A stretch of 64,000 nt of DNA from JAGXQV01 sp964505475 (GCA_964505475.1 CAZDIJ010000002.1:41743-105742), one strand, 5' to 3'. Positions 19,135-28,590 are shown, counted from the first letter of the stretch. Program-made: numbers and translations. Notes: a model not told the origin generated them from the sequence alone.

Positions 19135-21411
19135 TTAAAATACGGTTCCCAGCAAAAACTGGAACCGTTCGAGCTTGTCGCCATCCTTGGGGTTCAAGGG
19201 TTTGGCCAAGCTGAATTTCATCGGCCCCATCGGCGAAAACCAACTGACCGCCAAACCGGCGGAATAACGAATTTCGCTGGCATTGATCTTCTCGTCCTTA
19301 CCGAACACCGCGCCGCCATCGACGAACGCGCTCATGCGCACGGAACGGTCGTTGCGCATTCCCGGAAAGGGAAACAGCACTTCGACGTTACCCACCAGCC
19401 GGCGCGTTCCACCGTATGCATTGCCGTCGCTATCCTTCAGCCCGATGGTGCTGGTACGGTAGCCGCGCACCGAAGTGTTGCCGCCCGCATAGAAATTCTT
19501 GAAGAAAGGAAATTCCTTGTCGCCGTAGCTGCCTGCGACCCCCGCCTCGCCGTTCAGCATCAAGGTGAAAGTCCGGCTGACCGGATAAAACCACTGATGC
19601 TGGTAGGACAACTTGTAATACTTCAAATCTCCGCCGGGCAGCCCGAATTCGCCGAACCCTCTCTGGTATATGCCTTCGGTCGGATAGGTGATGCTGTCGC
19701 GGCTGTCGCGCGCCAAGCCGGCGTCCAGGCGCAAGGTCGTATTCTTCTCGCCGAACTGGGCGACGTAATCCCGATAGCGCAGCGGACTGTCGGGAAATAC
19801 GGTCAACGACAGGCTCTCCGCGGACAAGCCGAGGTTGAGGGTATCCAATTCGTTCAGGGGGACGCCGAAACGCACCCCGGCGCCGATGGAGTTCGTGTTG
19901 TACTTGGCGATCGACAGGCTGGTGGCGTTCACCTTGCGTTTGTACAAATCGAAGCCCCGGCTGATCCCGTCGACGGTGTAATAGGGGTCGGTAAACGACA
20001 AGGCGTAGACGGTATTGATCTTGCCCGAATTGACCTGCGCGCTTAGCTGGTTACCGCTGCCGAAGACATTGGCCTGGCTCACCGAACCGCTCAGAATCAC
20101 CCCTTCAGAGCTGGAGAAACCGGCGCCCGCCATGATGCTGCCGGTGGGTTTTTCGCTGATGGTGATGTTCATGTCGACCTGATCGGTGGTGCCGGGCACG
20201 GCGGGCGTCTCGACGTTGATGTCCTTGAAATAGCTCAAGCGTTCGAGACGCACGCGGGAGCGCGCGATCTTGTCGGCGGCGTACCAGCCGCCTTCCATCT
20301 GGCGCATTTCGCGGCGGATCACTTCGTCGCGGGTGCGGGTATTGCCGGCGATGTTGATGCGCCGCACGTAAACGCGCCGTCCCGGATCGACGAAAAAAGT
20401 GAAGGAAGCCAGCCGCTTCTCCTTGTCGAGTTCCGGCACCGCGTTGACGTTGGCGAAGGCATAGCCGTCGTTGCCCAGCCGGTCGCTGATGGCCTTGTTC
20501 GACTTGGTCAATTTCTCGCGCGAGAAAACGTCCCCCGGCTTTATCTGGATAAGCTTGCGCAGCTCTTCTTCCGCGACCAGCATCTCCCCGCCCAGCTTGA
20601 TGTCGGAAACGGTATATTTCGGCCCCTCGGCGATATTCAGGGTAATATAGATGTCCTGTTTTTCCGGGGTGATCGACACCTGGGTCGATTCGACATTGAA
20701 TTCGAGATAGCCCTGATTCATGTAATGCGAGCGCAGGGTTTCCAGATCGGCCGCGAGCTTCTGCTTGGAATATTGATCGTTCTTGGTGAACCAGCTCATC
20801 CAGCCGGGTGTGCTCAACACCAGCAAATCGAGCAGATCCTTTTCCTTGAAAGCCTGGTTGCCGACGATGTTGATGGCGCGTATTTTTGCGACATCGCCCT
20901 CGTCGATGTTGAAATTGATCGCCACGCGATTGCGCTCCAGCGGCGTCACGGTCGTCGTCACCGTCATGGCATACTTGCCGCGGCTGAGGTATTGGCGCTT
21001 GAGTTCCTGTTCGGCCTTGTCGAGCAGCGACTTGTCGAAAATCCGCGATTCCGTCAGCCCGATCTGCTTCAGACCATCCTTCAGTTGCTCCTTGTTGAAC
21101 TCCTTGAGGCCGACAAAATCAATTTGCGAAATGGCGGGACGTTCCTGTACCGTCACGATCAGGACGTCGTTCTCCACTTCCAGGCGGACATCCTTGAAAA
21201 AACCAGTGGCGAAAAGCGTCTTGATCGCCGCCGCGGCTTTTTCGTCATCCAGTTTTTCCCCCACCTTGACCGGCAGGTAGTTGAATACCGTGCCGGCCTC
21301 CGTGCGCTGTATCCCTTCCACCCGGATATCCTTGATTATGAACGGCTCGAGCGCATACGACGGCGCTGCGAAGAGTCCCAGCAGAATCAAGGAGAGAATT
21401 TTTGGCTTCAT
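19135..21411 (-). CDS. bamA: Outer membrane protein assembly factor BamA
   Basis: A 758-aa Omp85 protein. It has a signal peptide (cleavage probably after SYA, residue 20), five POTRA domains (about 21-420) and a C-terminal 16-stranded barrel ending in Phe. The barrel motif VRGYRTSTIG (conserved RGF/RGY loop) is visible, as are YSAGLAVSWFSPMGPMKFSLA and the final strand FQFLLGTVF. It inserts barrel proteins into the outer membrane. The start overlaps the rseP stop as ATGA. Confidence 0.97.
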   Translation of the reverse strand: MKPKILSLILLGLFAAPSYALEPFIIKDIRVEGIQRTEAGTVFNYLPVKVGEKLDDEKAAAAIKTLFATGFFKDVRLEVENDVLIVTVQERPAISQIDFVGLKEFNKEQLKDGLKQIGLTESRIFDKSLLDKAEQELKRQYLSRGKYAMTVTTTVTPLERNRVAINFNIDEGDVAKIRAINIVGNQAFKEKDLLDLLVLSTPGWMSWFTKNDQYSKQKLAADLETLRSHYMNQGYLEFNVESTQVSITPEKQDIYITLNIAEGPKYTVSDIKLGGEMLVAEEELRKLIQIKPGDVFSREKLTKSNKAISDRLGNDGYAFANVNAVPELDKEKRLASFTFFVDPGRRVYVRRINIAGNTRTRDEVIRREMRQMEGGWYAADKIARSRVRLERLSYFKDINVETPAVPGTTDQVDMNITISEKPTGSIMAGAGFSSSEGVILSGSVSQANVFGSGNQLSAQVNSGKINTVYALSFTDPYYTVDGISRGFDLYKRKVNATSLSIAKYNTNSIGAGVRFGVPLNELDTLNLGLSAESLSLTVFPDSPLRYRDYVAQFGEKNTTLRLDAGLARDSRDSITYPTEGIYQRGFGEFGLPGGDLKYYKLSYQHQWFYPVSRTFTLMLNGEAGVAGSYGDKEFPFFKNFYAGGNTSVRGYRTSTIGLKDSDGNAYGGTRRLVGNVEVLFPFPGMRNDRSVRMSAFVDGGAVFGKDEKINASEIRYSAGLAVSWFSPMGPMKFSLAKPLNPKDGDKLERFQFLLGTVF

Positions 21412-22781
21412 TGTAATTGTCCGGTAATCAGACGGTTAATATCGTTATAAAAGGCGAACAGCATCAACGTCAGCAGGATGGCGATACCGATTTGCTGACC
21501 GATCTCCATGGTTTTCTCGGAGAGCGGGCTGCCCTTGATGATTTCCGCCATATAATACAATAAATGCCCGCCATCCAATAAGGGCACCGGCAACAAATTC
21601 AGCACCCCCAGGCTGATGCTTATCAGCGCGAGGAAGCTCAGGTAGGCGACCCACCCCATGTGCGCCGACTGGCCGGCATAGTCGGCGATGGTGATCGGAC
21701 CGCTGATGTTTTTCCACGAAACCTGGCCGGCGACCATGCGGAACAGCATTTTCAGGCTGAAGACCGAGGTATCCCAAGTCTTCGCCAATGCCTTGGCGAA
21801 GGCCTGGTGCGGCGGATAGCGCACCTCGGTAATCAATGCCTTGAACATTTCCCTGTCGATCAACGGGGACGCTCCGACCCTGCCGATATGCTTGCCATTG
21901 TCACTGACCGGAATAGGCGTAATATCGACCAGCAGCTCCTCGTCGCCGCGCAGGATGGCCACATGCAAGGTTTTTTGCGGATTTTGCCGCACCCATTGCA
22001 CCCAATCCTCCCAGCGCCGGACGATCTGGCGGTTGACCGCCACGATCTCGTCACCCACCTTGAGGCCGGCCTTGAGCGCCGCGCCGTCCGGCAGCAAGGC
22101 GCCGATCCGGGGAGCGATGTCGCTCTGAAAATGCACCAGACCGAGTTTTTCCAGGAAATCGTTTTCCAGATCGTCGGAAGTAATGGCGCTGACGTCGAGT
22201 CTGCGCACCTCCAAGGCATGGCGCGGTGTTTCCACCTCGATTTCCAGGGTCGGGTTTTCCATGACATGCCGCAACAGCGCCCATCTGGCATCCTGCCAGG
22301 TGGCAACGGCTTCCCTGCCGACCTTGGTGATTACTTCGCCGCGCTGAAAGGCGGCATGGGCGGCGGGCGAGGCTGCCGGTGCTTCGCCCAGCATGGGCTT
22401 GACGCCTTGCACGCCAAGCATGAACAGCCCCCAGTAAAGCAGCACGGCCAGAATCAGGTTGGCCAGAGGCCCGGCAAGGACGATGGCGCAGCGGCGATAC
22501 ACCGACAAGCGGTTATAGGCGCGGTGCAGTTCGTGGGGCGCAACCGTGCCTTCCTGCTCGTCCAGCATTTTGACGTAACCGCCCAGGGGAAACGCCGCCA
22601 GCACCCATTCCGTCTGGTCGGCGCCGTAGCGCCTGATAATCAGCGGCTTGCCGAAACCGACACAAAACCGCAACACTTTGACGCCGCACCAGCGCGCCAC
22701 CTGATAGTGGCCGTATTCATGCACCACGATCATGATACCCAGGGTCACCGCGAAAGCGGCCAGCGTAAACAGGAAGTTCAT
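21408..22781 (-). CDS. rseP: Site-2 zinc protease RseP
   Basis: A 457-aa intramembrane metalloprotease that cleaves anti-sigma-E factor RseA and signal peptides. The zinc motif HEYGH is at residues 21-25 inside the first helix. Two PDZ-like domains occupy about 115-300, and the third zinc ligand motif LLPVPLLDGGHLLYY lies in the C-terminal membrane part. Length equals that of E. coli RseP (450 aa). It is coupled to dxr upstream and bamA downstream. Confidence 0.95.
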   Translation of the reverse strand: MNFLFTLAAFAVTLGIMIVVHEYGHYQVARWCGVKVLRFCVGFGKPLIIRRYGADQTEWVLAAFPLGGYVKMLDEQEGTVAPHELHRAYNRLSVYRRCAIVLAGPLANLILAVLLYWGLFMLGVQGVKPMLGEAPAASPAAHAAFQRGEVITKVGREAVATWQDARWALLRHVMENPTLEIEVETPRHALEVRRLDVSAITSDDLENDFLEKLGLVHFQSDIAPRIGALLPDGAALKAGLKVGDEIVAVNRQIVRRWEDWVQWVRQNPQKTLHVAILRGDEELLVDITPIPVSDNGKHIGRVGASPLIDREMFKALITEVRYPPHQAFAKALAKTWDTSVFSLKMLFRMVAGQVSWKNISGPITIADYAGQSAHMGWVAYLSFLALISISLGVLNLLPVPLLDGGHLLYYMAEIIKGSPLSEKTMEIGQQIGIAILLTLMLFAFYNDINRLITGQLQ

Positions 22782-23962
22782 AGCGCTCCGATCATGTTCC
22801 CGGCGGAAACGCGCGCCGCTTCATCCGCCGCCAATACGTCCGGCAACGACTCGGCCGGCCTGACGGCAACCTCTCCCATAACCCGTTCGATGATCCGAGG
22901 AATCTCCCGGAATGGAATTTTCTCCGCCAGAAATGCGTCCACAGCCACTTCATTGGCGGCATTCAGCAGCGCCGGCGCCGTCCCGCCGCGGCGCAACGCC
23001 TGGTAAGCCAAATCCAGGCATGGAAAACGAGCGAGATCGGGTTTTTCGAAATCCAGACGGGCGATCTTGAACAAATCCAGCGGCGCCACCCCGGCGTCGA
23101 TGCGCTCGGGATACGACAAGGCATAGGCGATCGGCGTACGCATGTCCGGGTTGCCGAGTTGCGCCAGCACCGACCCATCGGCGTATTCGACCATCGAATG
23201 GATCACGCTCTGCGGATGAATCACCACCTCTATCTGTTCGGGGGCGGTATTGAACAGCCAGCGCGCCTCGATCACCTCCAGCCCCTTGTTCATCATGGTG
23301 GCGGAATCGACCGAGATTTTCTTGCCCATCACCCAATTGGGGTGGGCGCATGCCTGTTGCGGCGTAACATGTTCCAGTTCGCTCACGGGAACGGCGCGGA
23401 ACGGCCCGCCCGAGGCCGTCAGCAAAATCCGGCGCACGCCGTTTTCCGATAAATCGGGCGAAAATCCTCTCGGCAACGCTTGGAAAATCGCATTATGTTC
23501 GCTGTCTATCGGCAGCAATTCGGCGCCGTGCCGGTGCGCGACATCCATGAACAGCGCCCCCGACATCACTAGCGTTTCCTTGTTCGCCAGCAGAATGCGC
23601 TTGCCTGCCCGCGCCGCCGCCAGCGCCGGGCGCAATCCCGCCGCGCCGACTATCGCGGCCATGACGCTGTCCACCTGGGGCAGGGAGGCCACTTGCTCCA
23701 AGGCTTCCATACCGCTCAGCACTTCCGTTCCCAGGCCGTCCTGGCGCAGCCGCCGGCGCAAATCCGCGGCACAGTCCGCGTCCAGCATGACCGCGAACTC
23801 CGGCTCGAATTGCCGGCATTGCGCATGGAGTTTTTCCACCTGCCGGTTGGCGGTCAGGGCGATCACCTTGAACCTGTCGGGATGACGCGCCGCCACGTCC
23901 AGCGTATTGACGCCGATAGTGCCGGTGGCGCCGAGAACCGTGAGATTGCGCAGCTTGCTCAT
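22778..23962 (-). CDS. dxr: 1-deoxy-D-xylulose 5-phosphate reductoisomerase
   Basis: A 394-aa enzyme for the first committed step of the MEP isoprenoid pathway. The NADPH-binding motif is LGATGTIG (residues 10-17). Catalytic and metal motifs are LLPIDSEHNAIFQ, LTASGGPFR and ISVDSATMMNKGLEVIEA. The start is the ATG at 23962, overlapping the cdsA stop as ATGA; the longer frame to 23998 runs into cdsA. Its isoprenoid product feeds undecaprenyl synthesis by the nearby uppS. Confidence 0.96.
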   Translation of the reverse strand: MSKLRNLTVLGATGTIGVNTLDVAARHPDRFKVIALTANRQVEKLHAQCRQFEPEFAVMLDADCAADLRRRLRQDGLGTEVLSGMEALEQVASLPQVDSVMAAIVGAAGLRPALAAARAGKRILLANKETLVMSGALFMDVAHRHGAELLPIDSEHNAIFQALPRGFSPDLSENGVRRILLTASGGPFRAVPVSELEHVTPQQACAHPNWVMGKKISVDSATMMNKGLEVIEARWLFNTAPEQIEVVIHPQSVIHSMVEYADGSVLAQLGNPDMRTPIAYALSYPERIDAGVAPLDLFKIARLDFEKPDLARFPCLDLAYQALRRGGTAPALLNAANEVAVDAFLAEKIPFREIPRIIERVMGEVAVRPAESLPDVLAADEAARVSAGNMIGAL

Positions 23963-24753
23963 TTCACCAGCATCCCCCAATCCAGGCACGTCACGCACAG
24001 CGCGGCGGCCGGCAGCGCCGGGATCAGACCGTCGATGCGATCCAGCACGCCGCCATGCCCCGGCAGGATCGAACCGCTATCCTTGAGGCCGGCAATCCGT
24101 TTCATCCAGGATTCGAACAAGTCCCCGGCGATGCTCAAGGCCGCCAGCAGCCAGAATGCCGCCATGATCCACCACGAAGTCTGCGCCCATAGCGCCACGC
24201 CCAGGCCGAACGCCGTCACGCCTGCCCAAGCGCCCGCCACTCCTTCCCAGGTCTTGCCGGGGCTGATGGCCGGAGCCAGCTTGTGCTTGCCGAAACGGCG
24301 TCCGGCGAAATAGGCCGCGCTATCGGCAATCCATACCACCATCATCAACACCAGCAGAAAATCGGGATTGATTTCACGCAAGAATCCCAACGCCAGCCAA
24401 GTCGGCAGCAACAGCAGCCAGCCCAGGCAGGCCAAAACAGCGGCATGTTGCGGGCGCCAGCCGAAAACCAGCCACAACCAGGCCGGCGCCATCCAGAACA
24501 GGGTTGCTGCGGCGAACAACCCGTTCCGCGCGCCATCGCCCCAAGCCGCCAGCAACAGTCCCAGCAGCAAAGTGGCCAACAGATAGAGGCGCCGCGCCAG
24601 GGGCGGGTAGCCGGCAATGCCGCCCCACTCCCAGGCGCCGATCAAGATGCCGGCCAGGGTCAGGAGCGTCCAGGGCAGCGCGGGAAGAAAATAAAGCGCA
24701 CCGAGAAACAGCAACAGCAGCGCCACAGCGGTAATCACGCGCTGTTTAAGCAT
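23959..24753 (-). CDS. cdsA: Phosphatidate cytidylyltransferase
   Basis: A 264-aa integral membrane enzyme making CDP-diacylglycerol. There are six to eight hydrophobic helices. The CDS signature is in the C-terminal part: SPGKTWEGVAGAWAGV ... GDLFESWMKRIAGLKDSGSILPGHGGVLDRIDGL, carrying the conserved Asp residues. The start at 24753 (MLKQRVITA) overlaps the uppS stop by eight bases and replaces the longer frame to 24783. Confidence 0.95.
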   Translation of the reverse strand: MLKQRVITAVALLLLFLGALYFLPALPWTLLTLAGILIGAWEWGGIAGYPPLARRLYLLATLLLGLLLAAWGDGARNGLFAAATLFWMAPAWLWLVFGWRPQHAAVLACLGWLLLLPTWLALGFLREINPDFLLVLMMVVWIADSAAYFAGRRFGKHKLAPAISPGKTWEGVAGAWAGVTAFGLGVALWAQTSWWIMAAFWLLAALSIAGDLFESWMKRIAGLKDSGSILPGHGGVLDRIDGLIPALPAAALCVTCLDWGMLVK

Positions 24754-25501
24754 TATTCCGCAATTGCTCGCTGGTGCGGCCAAAGCGCCGCTCGCGCTGC
24801 TGGTAGGACTGGATGGCGCGCTTCAGCGCGGCGGCATTGAAGTCCGGCCACAAGGTGTCGGTAAAGTAGAGTTCGGTGTAGGCCAGTTGCCACAACAAAA
24901 AATTGCTGATGCGTTTCTCGCCCCCGGTGCGGATGAACAAATCGGGTTCCGGCGTATCGGGCATCGACAGATGAGCCGCCAAGTCGTCCTCGCCGAAGGT
25001 ATGCGCCAGTTCCGGCGCGCTCTCGAGCATGCGCCGGAATGCCTGCATGATGTCCCAGCGGCCGCCGTAATTGGCGGCGATGGTCAGGGTCAGGGCGGTA
25101 TTGGCGGAGGTCTGCTGTTCCGCCTCGCCGATCAGGTCGATCAGCTTTGCGTCGAAACGCGCGCGGTCGCCGATAATCCGCAGACGGATGTTGTTCTTGT
25201 GCAGCTTGGCGACTTCCTGCTCCAAGGCGCGCAGGAACAACTGCATCAGGAAGCTGACTTCGTCGGCCGGACGACGCCAGTTCTCGCTGCTGAACGCGAA
25301 TAGGGTAAGGTGTTCGACGCCGAGATCAACGCACGACTTGACCGTGCTGCGCACGGTCTCCAAGCCGCGCTGGTGGCCGGCGACGCGCGGCAGGAAGCGC
25401 TTTTTCGCCCATCGGCCGTTGCCGTCCATGATGATGGCGATGTGGCGGGGAATTTCCTCCACCTCGGGAATCGCTCTTGTCGAGCTTTGGAACAGAGCCA
25501 C
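24746..25501 (-). CDS. uppS: Undecaprenyl diphosphate synthase (cis-prenyltransferase)
   Basis: A 251-aa enzyme producing the C55 lipid carrier for peptidoglycan and O-antigen. The catalytic Asp is D26 in IAIIMDGNGRWAKKR. Other motifs are HRRGLE-like HQRGLETVR, FAFSSENWRRP and PDLFIRTGGEKRISNFLLWQ. It lies 13 bp downstream of frr. Confidence 0.97.
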   Translation of the reverse strand: MALFQSSTRAIPEVEEIPRHIAIIMDGNGRWAKKRFLPRVAGHQRGLETVRSTVKSCVDLGVEHLTLFAFSSENWRRPADEVSFLMQLFLRALEQEVAKLHKNNIRLRIIGDRARFDAKLIDLIGEAEQQTSANTALTLTIAANYGGRWDIMQAFRRMLESAPELAHTFGEDDLAAHLSMPDTPEPDLFIRTGGEKRISNFLLWQLAYTELYFTDTLWPDFNAAALKRAIQSYQQRERRFGRTSEQLRNNA

Positions 25502-25514
25502 GGGTCTGGGTGCC

Positions 25515-26072
25515 TTATACGGCCATCAAGTCGGCTTCTTTGGCGTGGAGTATCTTGTCAACTTCGGCGATGTTGCGGTCGGTGAGCTTCTGAATCTCGT
25601 CCTGCGCCTTGCGCTCCTCGTCCTCGCCGATCGTCTTGTCCTTCAACAACTCCTTGAGGGTGGCGTTGGCATCACGGCGCACGTTGCGAATCGCCACCTT
25701 GGCGTTTTCCGCTTCGCCCTTGACCACTTTTATCAGTTCCTTGCGGCGCTCCTCGGTCAAGGCCGGCATCGGCACCCGGATCAGATCGCCCTGCGCGGCG
25801 GGATTGAGTCCCAGGTCGGAATCGCGGATCGCCTTTTCCACTTTGGCGATCATGTTCTTTTCCCACGGCTGGACGCCGATGGTGCGCGAATCGACCAGAT
25901 TGACGTTGGCCACCTGATTGATCGCGGTGGGTGTCCCATAGTAGTCCACCATCACATGGTCGAGGATGCCGGTATGGGCACGCCCGGTTCTGACCTTGCC
26001 CAAATCGGCCTTCAAGGCCTCCAGGCTCTTTTGCATTTTTTGTTCGGTGGATTTCTTTACGTCGGCAATCAT
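25515..26072 (-). CDS. frr: Ribosome recycling factor
   Basis: A 185-aa RRF that works with EF-G to split post-termination ribosomes. Typical motifs are LGKVRTGRAH, YYGTPTAINQVANV and PALTEERRKELIKVVKGEAENAKVAIRNVRRDAN. An AAAGGGGAAC ribosome-binding site precedes the ATG. The 33-bp gap to pyrH is filled largely by a solo end of the repeat element found at 32163-32435. Confidence 0.97.
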   Translation of the reverse strand: MIADVKKSTEQKMQKSLEALKADLGKVRTGRAHTGILDHVMVDYYGTPTAINQVANVNLVDSRTIGVQPWEKNMIAKVEKAIRDSDLGLNPAAQGDLIRVPMPALTEERRKELIKVVKGEAENAKVAIRNVRRDANATLKELLKDKTIGEDEERKAQDEIQKLTDRNIAEVDKILHAKEADLMAV

Positions 26073-26090
26073 GTTGTTCCCCTTTGAACC

Positions 26091-26108
26091 TACTGAAATA
26101 GGCTCTTA
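26091..26108. repeat. Solo terminal segment of the MITE-like element between pyrH and frr
   Basis: The 18 bases here are identical to the right end of the element at 32418-32435 (TACTGAAATAGG...CTTA). The pyrH stop codon TAA is formed by the outermost bases of this segment. No second end is nearby, so it is a fragment, a scar, or a functional short repeat. Confidence 0.7.
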
Positions 26109-26822
26109 ACACTCGACCAAAGTTCCTTCGTTTTCGCCCATGACCACCCGCTTCAGCGCACCCGGCTTGAAAATGCTGAATACGCACAGCGGCATTCTCT
26201 GGTCGCGGCACAGCGCCAGGGCGGTGGCGTCCATCACTTTCAGGTTGCGCGCGATGGCCTCGTCGTAACTCAGGCGCTCGTAGCGTTGGGCGGTGGGATC
26301 GGTTTTCGGATCGGCGGTATAGACCCCATCCACCTTGGTCGCCTTGAGCACCACATCCGCGCTCATTTCGACCGCGCGCAGCGCGGCGGCGGTATCCGTG
26401 GTGAAAAACGGGTTGCCGGTGCCGGCGCCGAAAATCACGATCTTGCCTTCTTCCAGGTAACGCAGCGCCTTGCCGCGGATATACGGCTCCGCCACCTGCT
26501 CGATGGTCAGCGCCGACTGCACCCGCGCCAGGATGCCGGCGCGGCGCATGGCGTCCTGCAAGGCCAGCGCGTTCATCACGGTGGCCATCATGCCCATGTA
26601 ATCGGCCGTAGCGCGGTCCATGCCGGCGGCCGCCGGCGCCACGCCCCGGAAAATGTTGCCGCCGCCGACCACCACCGCCACCTGCACGCCCAACTGGGCG
26701 ACTTCGCCGATTTCCGCGACGATGCGTTCGATCACGTCGCGGTTGATGCCATAGCTGTCGTCGCCCATCAGGGCTTCGCCGGAGAGCTTGAGCAGGATGC
26801 GGGAGAATTTCGGCTGCGGCAT
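26106..26822 (-). CDS. pyrH: UMP kinase (uridylate kinase)
   Basis: A 238-aa bacterial UMP kinase of the amino-acid kinase fold. Motifs: RILLKLSGEALMGDDSYGI (phosphate loop), VGGGNIFRGV, DYMGMMATVMNALAL and FGAGTGNPFFTTDTAAALRA. Length is standard. Its final codons meet a repeat-element end, which supplies the TAA stop. Gene order tsf-pyrH-frr-uppS-cdsA-dxr is canonical. Confidence 0.97.
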   Translation of the reverse strand: MPQPKFSRILLKLSGEALMGDDSYGINRDVIERIVAEIGEVAQLGVQVAVVVGGGNIFRGVAPAAAGMDRATADYMGMMATVMNALALQDAMRRAGILARVQSALTIEQVAEPYIRGKALRYLEEGKIVIFGAGTGNPFFTTDTAAALRAVEMSADVVLKATKVDGVYTADPKTDPTAQRYERLSYDEAIARNLKVMDATALALCRDQRMPLCVFSIFKPGALKRVVMGENEGTLVEC

Positions 26823-26826
26823 GGCG

Positions 26827-27705
26827 TTACACCTTGGCGGCCGCGGCCACTTCGGCGGCGTAGTCGGTCACCTTCTTCTCGATGCCCTCGCCCACCACGT
26901 ACATCTGGAAGGCGTTGACCTTGGCTTTCTTGGAAGCCAGCAGTTTTTCCACGGTTTCGTCGGGATTCTTGACGAAAGGCTGGCCGAGCAGCGTCACTTC
27001 GGCGAGGTATTTCTGGATGCGGCCTTCCACCATCTTGGCGACGATGTCGGCGGGTTTGCCGCTTTCAGCTGCCTGGGCGGTGTAGATTTCACGTTCCTTG
27101 TCCAGCAGATCGGACGGCACCTGATCCCTGGAAACGCATACCGGTTTGCTGGCGGCGATATGCATGGCGATATCCTTGCCCAGCTGCTCGTCGCCACCTT
27201 CGCAATCCACCAGCACGCCGATACGGGTGCCGTGCAGGTAGGCCGCCAGCTTGCCGGCGGTCTGGAAACGCACGAAGCGGCGGATGGTCATGTTTTCGCC
27301 GACCTTCATCACCAACGCCTTGCGGGTGTCCTCGACCGTCTCGCCGGAAGGCAGCTTGGCCTCGGCCAACGCGGCGACATCGGCGGGATTGGCTTCCACC
27401 ACCAGTTGCGCCAACTGCTTGGCGAGCGCCATGAAATCCTCGTTCTTCGAGGCGAAGTCGGTTTCGCAGTTCAGTTCCACCAGGGAACCGGCCTTGCCAT
27501 CCGCGCCGAGGAAACAGGCCACCACGCCTTCCGCCGCCACGCGGCTGGCCGCCTTGCCGGCCTTGGCGCCGCTCTTGATGCGCAGCAGGTCTTCCGCCGC
27601 CTTGAAGTCGCCGTTGGTCTCGGTCAGCGCCTTTTTGCACTCCATCATGCCCAGACCGGTCAACTCACGCAATTCCTTTACCATGCCCGCGGTAATTTCC
27701 GCCAT
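26827..27705 (-). CDS. tsf: Elongation factor Ts
   Basis: A 292-aa guanine-nucleotide exchange factor for EF-Tu. The N-terminal UBA-like domain contains VKELRELTGLGMMECKKAL, and the core motif NCETDFASKNEDF carries the Asp-Phe pair that opens the EF-Tu nucleotide site. The start at 27705 has an AAGGAGCTTGAA ribosome-binding site; the longer frame to 27771 runs into the terminator and is rejected. Confidence 0.97.
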   Translation of the reverse strand: MAEITAGMVKELRELTGLGMMECKKALTETNGDFKAAEDLLRIKSGAKAGKAASRVAAEGVVACFLGADGKAGSLVELNCETDFASKNEDFMALAKQLAQLVVEANPADVAALAEAKLPSGETVEDTRKALVMKVGENMTIRRFVRFQTAGKLAAYLHGTRIGVLVDCEGGDEQLGKDIAMHIAASKPVCVSRDQVPSDLLDKEREIYTAQAAESGKPADIVAKMVEGRIQKYLAEVTLLGQPFVKNPDETVEKLLASKKAKVNAFQMYVVGEGIEKKVTDYAAEVAAAAKV

Positions 27706-27729
27706 TTCAAGCTCCTTAAATACTTTCAG

Positions 27730-27755
27730 AAAAAACAAGCCGCCCCGGCGGCTTG
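27730..27755 (-). terminator. Second rho-independent terminator/attenuator between rpsB and tsf
   Basis: On the minus strand, a perfect GC-rich stem (CAAGCCGCC paired with GGCGGCTTG) is followed by six Ts. It lies 25 bp before the tsf start, so it would attenuate rather than end the rpsB-tsf transcript. Confidence 0.75.
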
Positions 27756-27769
27756 CCGATATCCGATAC

Positions 27770-27795
27770 AAAAAAGGGGCTTGCGCCCCTTTTTA
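27770..27795 (-). terminator. First rho-independent terminator/attenuator after rpsB
   Basis: On the minus strand, AAAAAGGGGC, a short GCAA loop and GCCCC are followed by six Ts, beginning 14 bp after the rpsB stop. With the next hairpin it forms a tandem terminator pair inside the rpsB-tsf operon. Confidence 0.75.
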
Positions 27796-27809
27796 GGTTG
27801 CGATGCTGG

Positions 27810-28556
27810 TTAAGCCGCTACCTGTCCGGCGGCGTCCTTCACTTCGACGAACTCGTCGCCGACGATTTCCTGGATCACCTGGCTGCGGCCTTCCAGAATC
27901 GCGTCGGCCGCGCCGCGCGCGTACAGGCGGATCGCCTGGCTGGAGTCGTCGTTGCCGGGAATGACATAATCCACCCCGATCGGGGAATTGTTGGTGTCGA
28001 CGATGCCGATCACCGGGATGCCCAGCTTCTTCGCCTCGACAATGGCGCCGCTCTCGTGGCCGACGTCGATAATGAACAGTGCGTCAGGCAGGCCACCCAT
28101 GTCCTTGATACCGCCCAGGCTGCGCTCCAGCTTGGCCAGTTCGCGGCTGAGCATCAGGGCTTCCTTCTTGGACAGCTTGGCGGCATTCTCTTCCACCAGC
28201 AGGGCTTCGACATCGCGCAAGCGCTTGATCGACTGCTTGACGGTCTTGTAGTTGGTCAGCATGCCGCCCAGCCAGCGGAAGTTGACGAAAGGCGCGCCGC
28301 AGCGCTCGGCTTCTTCCTTGACGATCTCGCGCGCCTGGCGCTTGGTGCCGACGAACATGACGTTGCCTTTGTTGGCGGCCATCTGGCGGATGAACTTCAT
28401 CCCTTCCTGGTACATCGGCAGGGTTTTTTCCAGATTGACGATATGAATCTTGTTGCGGTCGCCGAAAATATACGGCGCCATCTTGGGGTTCCAATAACGG
28501 GTCTGATGTCCGAAATGGACGCCCGCTTCCAGCATTTGACGCATGGTTACCGACAT
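27810..28556 (-). CDS. rpsB: 30S ribosomal protein S2
   Basis: A 248-aa S2 protein. Typical segments: MLEAGVHFGHQTRYWNPKMAPYIFG, HIVNLEKTLPMYQEGMKFI, RWLGGMLTNYKTVKQSIKRL and GIVDTNNSPIGVDYVIPGNDDSSQAI. It is the first gene of the long minus-strand cluster. Two tandem terminators follow it, and a structured leader precedes it. Confidence 0.98.
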   Translation of the reverse strand: MSVTMRQMLEAGVHFGHQTRYWNPKMAPYIFGDRNKIHIVNLEKTLPMYQEGMKFIRQMAANKGNVMFVGTKRQAREIVKEEAERCGAPFVNFRWLGGMLTNYKTVKQSIKRLRDVEALLVEENAAKLSKKEALMLSRELAKLERSLGGIKDMGGLPDALFIIDVGHESGAIVEAKKLGIPVIGIVDTNNSPIGVDYVIPGNDDSSQAIRLYARGAADAILEGRSQVIQEIVGDEFVEVKDAAGQVAA

Positions 28557-28590
28557 GATTTAAAACTCCATAAGTAAGGGTTAAAACCTC

